Shown one piece after another: positions 17,715 through 27,044 of a stretch of 64,000 bases of DNA. This DNA is from Roseiarcus sp963770275 (GTDB lineage Bacteria; Pseudomonadota; Alphaproteobacteria; Rhizobiales; Beijerinckiaceae). The position numbers and the translations under genes were made by a program. The stretch is taken from NCBI GenBank assembly GCA_963770275.1, contig CAVYPD010000016.1, positions 1-64,000 of the forward strand, read 5' to 3'. The notes below the pieces were generated by a model that searched no databases, had not been told where the DNA came from, and was given only the letters and a program-made list of their open reading frames with translations. Each line of letters begins with the position of its first letter. Position 1 is the stretch's first letter.

Positions 17715-18158
17715 GTGAGTCCAAAGCCATTCGTCATTAAGCCCGCTGATCGCAAAACGGCGCTCAATGTCCTGGGAACGCAAGTCACTGTTCTTGCCTC
17801 CGGCGACGATTCGAGCGATCAGCGCGTCACACTGCAGGCTGGCAGCGAGGGAACGGGGCCGCCGCCACACAGTCATGATTGGGACGAGTCCTTCTATGTG
17901 AGCGGGGGGCAGATTCAGTTCACGTGCGGCGGCGAAACTTCGATGTGCGCCGCGGGCACGTTCGTCCACATTCCGGCCTCTACTGTGCACTCATTCAGTT
18001 ACGGGCCGGGCGGCGGCGAATTGATTGAAATAACGGGGCGACGAAGTCACGCTATCGAGATGTTCTACGCATTGGCTCACGCGATTCCCCCGGGTCCGCT
18101 GGATGTCGCGAAAGCAATTCAGGTGTGTGGGGAGCACGGCGTCAAGATTCACCTCTAG
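17715..18158 (+). CDS. Cupin-domain protein
   Basis: 147 residues from GTG 17715 (GAGGTG upstream). A single cupin barrel with first motif PPPHSHDWDESFYVSGG (metal ligands in H-x-H-x4-E) and second motif GTFVHIPASTVHSF supplying the last His. Small cupins bind a divalent metal and can be isomerases, dioxygenases or sensors, and the sequence does not decide. The last 17 bp overlap the 3' end of the convergent PEP-CTERM gene. Confidence 0.8.
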   Translation: MSPKPFVIKPADRKTALNVLGTQVTVLASGDDSSDQRVTLQAGSEGTGPPPHSHDWDESFYVSGGQIQFTCGGETSMCAAGTFVHIPASTVHSFSYGPGGGELIEITGRRSHAIEMFYALAHAIPPGPLDVAKAIQVCGEHGVKIHL

Positions 18159-20016
18159 AGGCTGGCGGGCAGACGAGGTCGCCCGCGCGTCTGCTCCATC
18201 CGGCAAATGCGAGGCCGGCGAAGCCGACCAGCATCATTGCCCAGGTGGACGGTTCCGGTAGATCGGTTTTCGACGGGCCGAAGTCGTAAGCGAAACCGAA
18301 GCCATCGCCGATCCTACTGGCGGCAAGGGCGAACGAGATTTCAATATCCTGATTCCCTGCGTCGATGGCGCCGAAATCGAGTTGGTTGCCCCCGAAGAAG
18401 GCTTCCGCCGCGCTGAGCAAGGTGAAGGAGAACGGATGATCGGCGCCGTTGATCTTGACGTCAAGATTCAGCTCGTCGAAGCCATCGCCCGCAACATCGT
18501 AGTCGAGCAGGTTGAAGATGAGTTCGTCGCTCTCGCTCGTCGCGAAGAGGAAATGCGCGTCCGACGTATAGAGAAGGGTTTCCCCGCTTCCGCCGTATCC
18601 AGCCGACATGGCGCCGACAGCAAAAGTCGAGTCCGCCGGAGTCAGCTCCGCGTTGGATACAGCCTCGCCTGCGCCGATCGGTGCGAGCGCGGGCGGCCCG
18701 GCGCCAAAGCTGGCTTTGGTTGATGCGCTTGCGGGGCCGCCGACAGGGGCAGACGCTGTCGCTGTGACCGAACTGGACGTCGTGCGGCTCTCGCTGAGTG
18801 CGAATGCGCCTCCTGTCGTCGCCCCGGTGACACGGGCCTTCGCGCTCGCCGCGCCGGGGCTCGTGTCGCTGACGCCGCCCAACGCGAAAGCGGCGGCTGA
18901 GCCAAATCCTCCCTTCGCATGAACCACGTCGCGTGCTTTTGCGTCGCCGCCCGCGCCAGCCAAACCGCCCGTCGAGAAATCCGTGCCGCCGCTGCCGCCG
19001 GTCGCGGTCACCGACCCCTCGAGATGGGTCGCAACTTTCGAGCGGAGATGCAGGGTCGCCCTGCCGGCGCCGCCGGCGCCTGTTACTCCGCCGAATGTCC
19101 CACCGCCGAGACCGCCTTGGGCCGATGACGACGCGATGACAGAAGCCGCCGACTTGTCGTGCACGCGCAGCTTCGAAGACGCCGCTCCGCCCACGCCAGC
19201 CGAGCCGGCCGGCGGACCGAAAGTCAGTCCGCCCGCACCCCCCGTCGCCGACTGGATTGGGTTGAACGTGCCGGTCGTCGAACCTGTGGCCGCATCTTTG
19301 AGATGCGCCGCCCCGCCCGCGCCGCCATTGGCGCCGTTGACGCCATTGCCGCCAGGCCCGCCGCTCGCTCTGGCCGTCGCGGAGACAAAGTCGCCGACCG
19401 AGCTGCCGAAGGCTTTCACCGCGCCCACTGCAATGGTCCCGCCAGCGCCGCCGGTTCCCCCGATTGAGAAGCTCTGGCCTCCAGCGCCTCCTGTGGCCGT
19501 CGCCGAATCTTCGACCGTGAAAACGCCGCCGGCGTCCGTGTTCGTCGCTGAGCTCGAGGCGGCGCCCGAGCCGCCCGCCCCGCCCTTCGCGCCGAGACCC
19601 GTTGCGCCCGCGAAGCCGGCAGCGCCGCCGGCGCCGCCATTCGCGACCGCTGCCGCGATGGTGGAGGCAGCGCCGACAGAGGTCGCCGCGACGGATGTCG
19701 CCTGCCCGCCAGCGCCGCCTGCTCCTCCGGCGCCGCTGCCGAAGCCGCTCCCGCCGAATCCACCTGCGCCGCCGGTTGCGGTCGCCGAATTGAGGGGGTC
19801 GCTGTTCACCGCCGAAGCGTCTGCAGGGCCGCCGTTACCACCGTTTCCCCCGGGATCGCCGGGATTGACGCCGTTGGCTCCTGTGGTCCCAGCGACGCCG
19901 GTCTGGACGTCACTTCCCGCGTAGGCGGACGTGAGCCCCGTCGCCAAGACGGAAAGCGGCAAAGCGGTTGCCAAAAGGAAAGACCGCAAGCCGGAAATGT
20001 CGCGAAAATTGAGCAT
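18142..20016 (-). CDS. Gly/Ala-rich PEP-CTERM surface protein
   Basis: 624 residues from the ATG at 20016, which has GTGGGGGG just upstream; an ATG at 20052 is the alternative. A signal peptide (about 1-33, ending SAYA) precedes about 390 residues of GGAGG-, GNGG- and GATG-type low-complexity repeats, much like mycobacterial PE_PGRS in texture. A non-repetitive domain (about 450-590) contains FLFATSESDELIFNLLDYD and MPLFE-like beta strands. The end is a PEP-CTERM signal: LPEPSTWAMMLVGFAGLAFAGW then RR. It should be exported and processed by an exosortase-type enzyme; none is in the window. Exopolysaccharide or surface association is inference. Confidence 0.8.
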   Translation of the reverse strand: MLNFRDISGLRSFLLATALPLSVLATGLTSAYAGSDVQTGVAGTTGANGVNPGDPGGNGGNGGPADASAVNSDPLNSATATGGAGGFGGSGFGSGAGGAGGAGGQATSVAATSVGAASTIAAAVANGGAGGAAGFAGATGLGAKGGAGGSGAASSSATNTDAGGVFTVEDSATATGGAGGQSFSIGGTGGAGGTIAVGAVKAFGSSVGDFVSATARASGGPGGNGVNGANGGAGGAAHLKDAATGSTTGTFNPIQSATGGAGGLTFGPPAGSAGVGGAASSKLRVHDKSAASVIASSSAQGGLGGGTFGGVTGAGGAGRATLHLRSKVATHLEGSVTATGGSGGTDFSTGGLAGAGGDAKARDVVHAKGGFGSAAAFALGGVSDTSPGAASAKARVTGATTGGAFALSESRTTSSSVTATASAPVGGPASASTKASFGAGPPALAPIGAGEAVSNAELTPADSTFAVGAMSAGYGGSGETLLYTSDAHFLFATSESDELIFNLLDYDVAGDGFDELNLDVKINGADHPFSFTLLSAAEAFFGGNQLDFGAIDAGNQDIEISFALAASRIGDGFGFAYDFGPSKTDLPEPSTWAMMLVGFAGLAFAGWSRRAGDLVCPPASRGES

Positions 20017-20332
20017 TGGTACGCCCCCCACAAGGATCTTCGGGAACACCATGATTTAAAAGAATTGAACCCGCCGCGCGCTATTCTCACCCACAACTTG
20101 TAACTTGCAGCGGTTGTGGAGCGCGGTATATAGGTAGAATTACCCACCCAATTATGGGCAACGAGTCTCGCCATCCGCCGGGCGGAAAGCTGAGAGCTTG
20201 CCCGCCTCGGGAGTGGCGCCAGCGGTTGCCAGCGCAGGCGCCCGTCTTCAATCACAACCCTACATTCGACCTTCGGCGCTAACCCGGTCTGGAAAGCAGC
20301 TGGGCGCGCCAAAGACCCTCTCCGACTTAAAG

Positions 20333-20493
20333 GGCGAACCTTTCTATGCCGGAATGCGCAATCATCCCGGCCCTCGAATATCCGGACGTTCCAGCCGCCG
20401 TGAAATGCCTATCGGAGGCGTTCGCTTTCGAGGTCCGATTGCGCATCGGCGCCCACCGCGCGCAGCTTCAATTCGGCGGCGCGGTGGTTTCGC
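20333..20493 (+). pseudogene. Truncated duplicate of the VOC-protein gene
   Basis: From GGGCGAACCTTTC through the ATG at 20346, this stretch copies the 5' end of the VOC gene at 22684 (MPECAIIPALEYPDVPAAVK against MPRCAIIPVLEYPDVPAAVK). It includes the identical RLRIGAHRAQLQFGG. Homology stops near GTGGTTTCGCA (20493), after about 50 residues; the following frame is unrelated. The two copies flank a 2.3-kb segment with a PEP-CTERM gene and the second HTH module. Confidence 0.7.
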
Positions 20494-20773
20494 AAGTGGC
20501 AAGCCGGGATTTGCGCATCCGCGGGCTGACAGGAAGGGACGGCCGGGGATCGAACATTGCGTGTGCGGCGCAATCGGGCTCGATATCCCCGGCCAAGGGT
20601 CGTAGGGGTGACGACCCCTCGAGCCAACCCTAGCTCTATTCATTGAATGAATTGCAAATGTAAAGCGTATTATTTAGTTATATGACCCAATTGCTTGCAA
20701 ATGTTTCGACTCGGTTTTGGACGGCCAACGCCGGGACCCTTCCGCGAGCGCTGTCGCTCAAAGTCAGAAGGAA

Positions 20774-20793
20774 GGGCGGCTTTCGGGCCGCCC
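20774..20793 (-). terminator. Terminator of the second PEP-CTERM gene
   Basis: GGGCGGC-TTTCGG-GCCGCCC forms a 7-bp GC stem ending 8 bp past the stop of the minus-strand gene at 20802. On that strand it is followed by TTCCTTCT, a modest T-rich tract. On the plus strand it is followed by CTTTT. Confidence 0.7.
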
Positions 20794-20801
20794 CTTTTCG
20801 C

Positions 20802-21470
20802 CTACGCGGTGCGCGCAGCCGTCGTTCGCGATCCACGCCAGCCCATGAAGGCGAGGCCGGCGAAGCCAACGCCCATCATCGCCCACGTAGAGGGCTCAGG
20901 AACGCCAGAGCCAAGGCTGAACTCGAATGCGTTGCTCGTTGAGGAGAACGACACCTGCTCAAAGGCGTTGAGGCCAGTGATCGTAACCCACTGGTTGTCA
21001 GCACGAAGGTTCTGGTTGCCTGTGCCCAACGCTCCTAGCATCACCAAATCCGCGCCCGTTAGCGTATAGCCATCAACGGTGATAGCGAGCGAGTTGAGGT
21101 TGTTGTTACCGCCGGTGTTTCCGTCGACTGAACCCCAATAGATGCTGAGGCTGGTCTGAGGTGTCTTCCAGGTCGCCATTTCCGTGCCGCCGCCCTCGAC
21201 GGACATATACGTCGTGCCGTCAGGGCCCGTGCCCATTCCCAAAGGAGCGGCGGAGACGTTGGGCGTCGTTCCCTTTGCGGTTGCGGCGGAACCGGAAACG
21301 AGCGTCCAGGTGATGTCGCCCAACGTAAAATTGTTCTGGCCCGCCGCTTCCGGAGCGAAGTACTGCGGATCCGACGGCCCTTCGTGCAACGTCACGCTCA
21401 CGGTGGCGCTGGCTGCTCCGGAAAACGCCAACCAGGCCAAACCGGTTGTCAACATCAAGGTTTTGTGCAT
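20802..21470 (-). CDS. PEP-CTERM protein
   Basis: 222 residues. A signal peptide (about 1-22, ending ASA) leads to a beta-rich domain of about 165 residues, with Asn/Gly/Thr stretches (VDGNTGGNNNLNSLAITVDG, LGTGNQNLRADNQWVTITG). The C-terminus is the sorting signal VPEPSTWAMMGVGFAGLAFM followed by GWRGSR. The signal is nearly identical to that of the protein at 18142-20016, so both are probably handled by the same exosortase-like system. The mature protein resembles other small choice-of-anchor PEP-CTERM proteins. Function unknown. Confidence 0.8.
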   Translation of the reverse strand: MHKTLMLTTGLAWLAFSGAASATVSVTLHEGPSDPQYFAPEAAGQNNFTLGDITWTLVSGSAATAKGTTPNVSAAPLGMGTGPDGTTYMSVEGGGTEMATWKTPQTSLSIYWGSVDGNTGGNNNLNSLAITVDGYTLTGADLVMLGALGTGNQNLRADNQWVTITGLNAFEQVSFSSTSNAFEFSLGSGVPEPSTWAMMGVGFAGLAFMGWRGSRTTAARTA

Positions 21471-21972
21471 TTAATAATCCCCGTAAACGCGTTGGACATA
21501 ATCATGGTGTAATACGACGAAAAGTCGAAGTCAATTACCCATTTAATTTTCGCTGTTTTTTAGTAAACGGTGTTGTTCCGATCGCAGCGCCATCGCGGTC
21601 ACGGCGCTCGGACCCTTTTGCGCAGCGAGCGTGATGTTCCTGATCCTGGACGGTCGCAACCGTACTCCAGCGCCATTCGCGTCTCTTCGGACGGCATAGA
21701 CCGCGTCGGTCTTGAACTCGTGCGACTAGCGAACGGCGCTCGGGCGGGCCGATGACTGGCGCGTGGGCGACCGAAACGAGGGCAGGCTGCCCGCCCTGGC
21801 GCGCGGCGCAAGGCTGCCGACGATCATTCGGCAGCGCACCGACGCCCCGCTGTCATGCCGCCCAGCACCTTAGGGCTTGTTCCGAATTCCTACGATCGAC
21901 GGATAGGGCGCTCCCCGCAACGACGTGGCCCTCACCGTGTCTCCCAAAAATTAGCGCCAGTCCGACATTCCA
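21471..21972. other. Intergenic region, nothing convincing
   Basis: About 500 bp. The first 90 bp are AT-richer and probably include the promoter of the minus-strand PEP-CTERM gene. The remainder has short open frames on both strands without support. Confidence 0.4.
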
Positions 21973-21996
21973 TTTTTCAGAATACTATGCTATCAT
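21973..21996 (+). promoter_or_regulatory. Promoter region of HTH paralog 2
   Basis: Reads tttttcagaatactatgctatcat, ending about 30 bp before the start of the HTH gene. It aligns with the minus-strand sequence at 4081-4107 upstream of paralog 1 (shared CAGAATA and TGCTAT). The TATGCTAT part may be the -10 element. Confidence 0.45.
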
Positions 21997-22024
21997 CCCG
22001 CTTTCCAGAGAAGCGGAGCACATC

Positions 22025-22513
22025 ATGGAACAGACCCCAGAACCCCCGCCGGCGGCTCAACGTCCTCACCAAGGCCGAGCGCAGGAAGCGCATCTTCGCG
22101 CGCTTGCGCGAAGGCTGGGCTTATGACGAGATCGCCGCGAGGAGCGGGTCAGCGCGGAGCGGGTTCGCCAGATCGTCGCGGAAGTTCTCGGCAAGCGGGT
22201 CATCGACCGCGGCGTCGACCGTGCTCACCTGCAGCTCGAACGCCTGATGCCCGCCTTGCGTATCGTCGGAGAGGCGATCGGGCGCGGCGAGCTCAAGGCG
22301 GTCGCTCCGCTCATCAAGGTGATCGACCGGCTCGACAAGCATCAGGAGACGGTCGTGGCGAAATACAGTTACGACCCCGAGGAGCGGCAGCGCCTGCTCG
22401 ACAAGGTCAACCGCCTCGTCGACAATCTCCAGCCGGCCGACGGCGAGGCGGCCGCGCAGGTGACAGAGGACCACGAAAATAGTTTCGCCGAAATTCCCGT
22501 CGTAAGCCATTGA
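22025..22513 (+). CDS. Small HTH protein, paralog 2 (frameshifted)
   Basis: About 162 residues if indels near 22055 and 22135 are repaired. The repaired protein reads MEQTPEPPP, LTKAERRKRIFARLREGWAY, DEIAAEERVSAERVRQIVAE, then VLGKRVIDRGVDRAHLQLER. The tail of about 90 residues is RIVGEAIGRGELKAVAPLIK and onward, with a second LIKVIDRLDKHQE segment. Domain order and spacing match paralog 1 at 3463-4041, but the C-terminal acidic tail is shorter. Whether it is an active gene with sequencing errors or a true pseudogene cannot be told here. The module tail begins inside its last codons. Confidence 0.6.
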
Positions 22514-22620
22514 AAAGGCTCAATTCGGACGAGAGAATCCAAGGAAATCCAAGCTTTTCCAACCCCTCATGAGCGGTGGCTTTCGTACCCCAAACAGAGC
22601 CCGTCCAAGAGAATCCAAAT
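22502..22620 (+). repeat. HTH-module tail, copy 2 (GGAATCCAA repeats)
   Basis: The core GTAAGCCATTGAAAAG (22502-22517) overlaps the stop codon of HTH paralog 2. It is followed by GAGAATCCAAGGAAATCCAAG (22532 onward) and, 60 bp later, CCAAGAGAATCCAAAT. The core matches the tails at 3414-3429 and 38248-38263. The short-repeat type matches the 38.2-kb copy. Confidence 0.6.
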
Positions 22621-22683
22621 CGGGCGCAGGCGTCGCCCTCAAACACAGAACTGGAGGCCTTCTGGATGCGGGCGAACCTTTCC

Positions 22684-23256
22684 ATGCCGAGGTGCGCGAT
22701 CATTCCGGTCCTCGAATATCCTGACGTTCCCGCCGCCGTGAAATGGCTCCAGGAAGCCTTCGCCTTCGAGGTCCGGTTGCGCATCGGCGCCCACCGCGCG
22801 CAGCTTCAATTTGGCGGCGGCGCGATCGTGGTTTCGCAGAGCAGTCTACCGGACGCTGCGCCCGGGAGCGGTTCGGTGATGGTCAGGGTCGAGGCGATCG
22901 ACGCGCACGTCCTACGCGCCCGTCAGCACGGCGCTCGGATCATTCAGGACCTCGAGGACTTTCCCTACGGCGAGCGCCAATACACCTGCCTCGATCCGGC
23001 AGGTCATTCATGGACGTTCTCCGAGACCATCGCGAACGTCGACCCCGACGGATTGGGGAGGCGAGTTAGCGTCGAGCCGCCCGATCTAACGTCAAGCGCG
23101 CTCCGGGCCACCGAGGGACCTTCAAATGCAGCGCCCGCCGTCGACCTCGAGCACCACGCCGGTCAGGAAGTTCGCGTCGTCGCTCGCGAGATAAGAGCGC
23201 GGCGAGACCGATGTCCTCCGGCTTCGAGAACCGGCCGAGCGGCACGGTCGCCTTGA
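22684..23256 (+). CDS. VOC (glyoxalase-fold) protein
   Basis: Start at ATG 22684, the position conserved in the truncated duplicate at 20346. The protein has a VOC half-fold: IIPVLEYPDVPAAVKWLQEA, RAQLQFGGGAIVVSQ, MVRVEAIDAHVLRARQHGA, RIIQDLEDFPYGERQYTCLD and PAGHSWTFSET. This is the PhnB-like family, of unknown substrate. Recognisable homology ends near base 23055. The last 130 bp of the open frame overlap the convergent SDR gene and look non-coding, so the true stop may be around 23065, reached through an indel. Confidence 0.75.
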   Translation: MPRCAIIPVLEYPDVPAAVKWLQEAFAFEVRLRIGAHRAQLQFGGGAIVVSQSSLPDAAPGSGSVMVRVEAIDAHVLRARQHGARIIQDLEDFPYGERQYTCLDPAGHSWTFSETIANVDPDGLGRRVSVEPPDLTSSALRATEGPSNAAPAVDLEHHAGQEVRVVAREIRARRDRCPPASRTGRAARSP

Positions 23257-23870
23257 AGGCGGCGCGCTTCTCCGGCGTGTCCTCGCCCATGAACATGGCG
23301 AGCAGCGGCGTCTCGCCGGCGACGGGAGCGAGCGCGCAGACGCGAATCTTGTCCGGCGCAAGCTCGACCGCCATCGATTTGGTCATCACATGCACCGCGC
23401 CCTTCGAGGCGTTGTAGACGGTCAAGCCCGGGACGCGGGCGTAAGCCTGCGGTCGAACCGACATTGATGAAGACGCCGCCGCCGTGAGCGCGCATATGCG
23501 GAATGAACGCTTGCGCGGCGAGGAAGATCGATTTGACGTTGACGGCGAAGATGCGGTCGAACTCCGCCTCCTCAACCTCCATGAGCGGCTTGTTGCGATG
23601 CGTCGTGCCGGCATTGTTGACGACGATGTCGATCCGCCCAAGCGCGTCGATCGCGGCGTGCGCCGCGCGCTCCATATCGGCGCGGTTCGAAACGTCGCCC
23701 TTGAGCGCGATCGCCGCAGGACCGAGGCGCTTCGCGGCCGCTTCGGCGACTTCACCCTTCACGTCCAGGCACGCCACCCGCGCGCCTTCGCGAACGAAAG
23801 CCTCGGCGATGCCGTAGCCGAACCCCTGCCCCGCGCCCGTCACCAGCGCGGCCTTGTCCTTCAGTCGCAT
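23122..23870 (-). CDS. Short-chain dehydrogenase/reductase (frameshifted)
   Basis: About 250 residues across two indels (near 23455 and 23200). The N-terminal Rossmann motif is ALVTGAGQGFGYGIAEAF, with NNAGTTHRNKP. The active-site serine lies in GSTAGLR, the Tyr/Lys pair in VYNASKGAVHVMTK, and the C-terminus is FLTGVVLEVDGGRCI. It is an NAD(P)H-dependent oxidoreductase of the classical FabG-like type, cytoplasmic, of unknown substrate. The gene lies 33 bp downstream of the GST gene on the same strand, so they may be co-transcribed. Confidence 0.88.
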
Positions 23871-23903
23871 GGTCTTTCCTTCGCTCGCGCTTCGTGATCG
23901 TCC

Positions 23904-24539
23904 TCAGCCCGCTTTCCGCATCTCCGCGACGAGCTTGTCGTCGATCTCACGCGCGCGTTCAGCCGCCGGACGCGCGCTCAAAAGATTCCAATAGCGCTCG
24001 AACGCGGCCCGCTTGTCGATCGTGCCGAACATCATGCCCCAGCCGATATGCGATCCGACATAAACGTCCGCGGCGGTGAAGCGGTCGCCCGCGATATACT
24101 CGGAGCGGTCCAGTTGATCCTCGAGCGCGGCGAGCGACTGCTCGCGAGTGCCGTAGCCGACCATCCTCGACTGCTCAGGACGAATGGCGACGCCGAGCGC
24201 CTTATCGGTGTTCGCCGCCTCGATCGGGCCCGCGGCGAAGAACATCCAGCGGTAGTAAGGGCCGCGAAGGCGCGATCCAGGCGGCGGCGCTAGGCCGGCC
24301 TCTGGAAAGACATCCGCAAGATAGGCGCAGATCGCCGCGCCTTCGGTGACAATGGTCTCGCCGTGGCGCAGCGCCGGCACCTTGCCCATCGGGTTGATCG
24401 CCAGATACTCCGGCGCCTTCATCGATCTGGCATATTCGAGAATTTCAGCTCTGTAAGGCTGGCCCACCTCCTCGAGCATCCATCGCGCGACGCGGCCACG
24501 CGACATCGGGTTGGTGTACAGAACCAATTCGTCCGCCAT
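23904..24539 (-). CDS. Glutathione S-transferase
   Basis: 211 residues from the ATG at 24539, where the sequence becomes family-like (MADELVLYTNPMSRGRVARW); the frame extends further upstream without homology. The thioredoxin-like domain includes MGKVPALRHGETIVTEGAAI, with the cis-Pro and the glutathione-binding E-(G/S)-x-A. The helical domain includes YIAGDRFTAADVYVGS. The Ser or Cys catalytic candidate is Ser in NPMSRG. Cytosolic. The downstream SDR gene follows within 33 bp. Confidence 0.88.
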   Translation of the reverse strand: MADELVLYTNPMSRGRVARWMLEEVGQPYRAEILEYARSMKAPEYLAINPMGKVPALRHGETIVTEGAAICAYLADVFPEAGLAPPPGSRLRGPYYRWMFFAAGPIEAANTDKALGVAIRPEQSRMVGYGTREQSLAALEDQLDRSEYIAGDRFTAADVYVGSHIGWGMMFGTIDKRAAFERYWNLLSARPAAERAREIDDKLVAEMRKAG

Positions 24540-24650
24540 TGCTCGATCTTCCATCGCGTTCGCACCCAAAGAAGGCCGGTCGTTGAGGTTTGCGTCCGCA
24601 ATCACTAAATTCTCGAAGAAATCCGCTTTCCCGCACACGCTGGATCAGTC

Positions 24651-25696
24651 ATGCGCATCGAAACCGACGTCAAGCTCGATTTCAAGGACGTTCTCATTCG
24701 ACCCAAACGCTCGACGCTCAACACCCGCAGCGCCGTCGACGTCGACCGCGCCGTTCCGCTTCCTGCACACCGGCTCGGAATGGAAGGGCTTTCCGCTGAT
24801 CGCCGCCAACATGGACGTGACGGGGACCATGGCGATGGCGCATGCGCTCGGCCAGCACGGGGCGCTCACCGCCCTGCACAAGCATTACCCGGAGCCGAAG
24901 CTCGCCGAATTTTTTGCCGGTCCCGATGGCGCGCACGCCTTCTATTCGCTCGGGCACCACGCCGGCCGACGTCAAGAAGCTCGCCGCGGTGGCGAAGGCG
25001 GCGCCGATCCGGTTCATCTGCCTCGACGTCGCCAATGGCTATGCGGAGAAATTCCTCGAGACGGTCAAGCGGGTGCGCGACGATTACCCGCACGCCGTGA
25101 TCATGGCCGGCAATGTCGTCACCGGCGACATGACGGAGGCGCTGATCCTCGCCGGCGCGGACATCGTCAAGATCGGCATCGGTCCCGGCTCGGTCTGCAC
25201 CACGCGACGAGTGACCGGCGTCGGCTACCCGCAGCTCTCGGCGATCATCGAATGCGCCGACGCGGCGCACGGGCTCAAAGGCCAGGTCTGCGCCGACGGC
25301 GGCTGCACGGTGCCCGGCGACGTCGCCAAGGCCTATGGCGCCGGCGCCGATTTCGTCATGCTCGGCGGCATGCTCGCCGGCCACGACGAATGCGACGGGC
25401 AAATCCGCTACGAGGAGCGCGGCGGCGAAAAGGTGCCGGTCGGCATGACTTTCTACGGCATGTCGTCGGAGACCGCGATGAAGAAGCATTCAGGCGGCGT
25501 TGCGCACTACCGAGCCGCCGAGGGCAAGACGGTCGAGACCCCATATCGTGGCCCGGTCGACGGGACGATGGGCGAGATCATGGGCGGCGTACGCTCGATG
25601 ATGACTTATATCGGCGCGGCCCACCTCAAGGAGGTCCCCAAGCGCACGACCTTCGTGCGGGTCAGCGCGCAGACCAACGATGTGTTCGGGGGATGA
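24651..25696 (+). CDS. guaC: GMP reductase (frameshifted)
   Basis: About 348 residues across two indels (near 24765 and 24955). It converts GMP to IMP with NADPH, releasing ammonia. Markers are MRIETDVKLDFKDVLIRPKR at the N-terminus, IAANMDVTGT, VVTGDMTEALILAGAD, the catalytic Cys loop GPGSVCTTRRVTGVG, ADGGCTVPGDVAKAYGAGAD and FYGMSSETAMKKH. GMP reductase lacks the CBS pair found in guaB, and none is present here. The start at 24651 is supported by the conserved N-terminus. Confidence 0.93.
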
Positions 25697-25776
25697 GATT
25701 GGGCTCCCCTGCCGTTCGACATCCCTGCGACAATCGGACAATGGTCGGCGGCGCCCGCGCATGCTAGAAGCCGTTC

Positions 25777-26977
25777 ATGACCGCCGCCGCCCTGAAAGCC
25801 GAGGATAGCGCGCCCGTGCGCCTCGCCGGCGCGACGCGCGCCGAGATCAGCGCTTGCGCTCACCGAGATCGGAACGCCCGAGCGCGAGCTCAAGATGCGC
25901 GCCTCGCAGCTCTGGCATTGGATCTACCATCGCGGCGCGCGCGAGTTCTCGGCGATGCGCAATATCGCCCGGCCGGTGCTCGACCGGCTGGCCGAGCGCT
26001 GCACACTCGCGCGGCCTGAAATCGTGGCCGAGCAGGTTTCCGCCGACGGCACCCGCAAGTGGCTCCTGCGCATGCCGCCAGCCCACCGCTTCGACAAGGG
26101 CGCGGAAATCGAATGCGTTTACATCCCAGAGTCTGACCGGGGCACGCTCTGCGTGTCGAGCCAGGTCGGCTGCACCCTCAACTGCTCGTTCTGCCACACC
26201 GGCACGATGCCGCTGGTGCGCAACCTGACCGCGGCCGAGATCGTCGGCCAGGTGCTGGTGGCGCGCGATCGGCTCGGCGATTTTCCCGGCGGAATTGCTC
26301 CGGCCGACGGGCTCACGCCCAAGGGCGAAGGCGTGCGCGCGGTGTCGAACATCGTCTTCATGGGCATGGGCGAGCCGCTTTACAATTTCGAGGCCGTGCG
26401 TGACGCGATCGCGATTCTGACCGATGGCGACGGTCTGTCGCTATCGAAGCGGCGCATCACCGTCTCGACCTCGGGCGTCGTTCCCGAAATGCCGCGGCTC
26501 GGGGCCGAGTGCGGAACCATGCTCGCGATTTCGCTGCATGCGACCAACAATGCGCTGCGCGACACGCTCGTGCCGTTAAATCGCAAATATCCGATCGAGG
26601 CGCTCATCAAGGCCTGCCGCGACTATCCCGGCGCCTCCAACGCGCGGCGCATCACTTTCGAATATGTGATGCTGAAGGGCGTCAACGATTCCCTGGCGGA
26701 GGCCAAGGCGCTCGTGCGCCTGCTCAAGGGCCTGCCCGCCAAGATCAATCTCATTCCGTTCAATCCCTGGCCGGGCAGCACGTTCGAATGCTCGGACTGG
26801 GAGACGATCGAGCGCTTCTCGGAAATCGTCTTCAACGCGGGCTACGCAAGCCCGGTGCGCACGCCGCGCGGTCGCGACATTCTCGCCGCCTGCGGCCAGC
26901 TCAAGAGCGAAAGCGAGAAACTGCGCGCCCGCGCCCGCTTGATGCTTGAAGAGAGTTTGGCGGTTGGACAGGACTGA
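25777..26977 (+). CDS. rlmN: RlmN, 23S rRNA/tRNA adenine-C2 methyltransferase (one frameshift)
   Basis: About 400 residues with an indel near 25855, close to the N-terminus. A dual-specificity radical-SAM enzyme methylating A2503 of 23S rRNA and A37 of some tRNAs. The sequence has MRASQLWHWIYHRGAREFS, the radical-SAM motif CTLNCSFCHTG (C-x3-C-x2-C), NIVFMGMGEPLYN, and ISLHATNNALRDTLVPLN. The methyl-carrying Cys pair is conserved, with the C-terminal Cys in ILAACGQL. Unfused and cytoplasmic. Possibly co-transcribed with the downstream regulator, 67 bp away. Confidence 0.95.
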
Positions 26978-27044
26978 GGCGCGCGCAAGTCGCGCGATGC
27001 CCGACGAGCCGCGAACAGCTTGACGAGACCAAACCCGAAACTCA

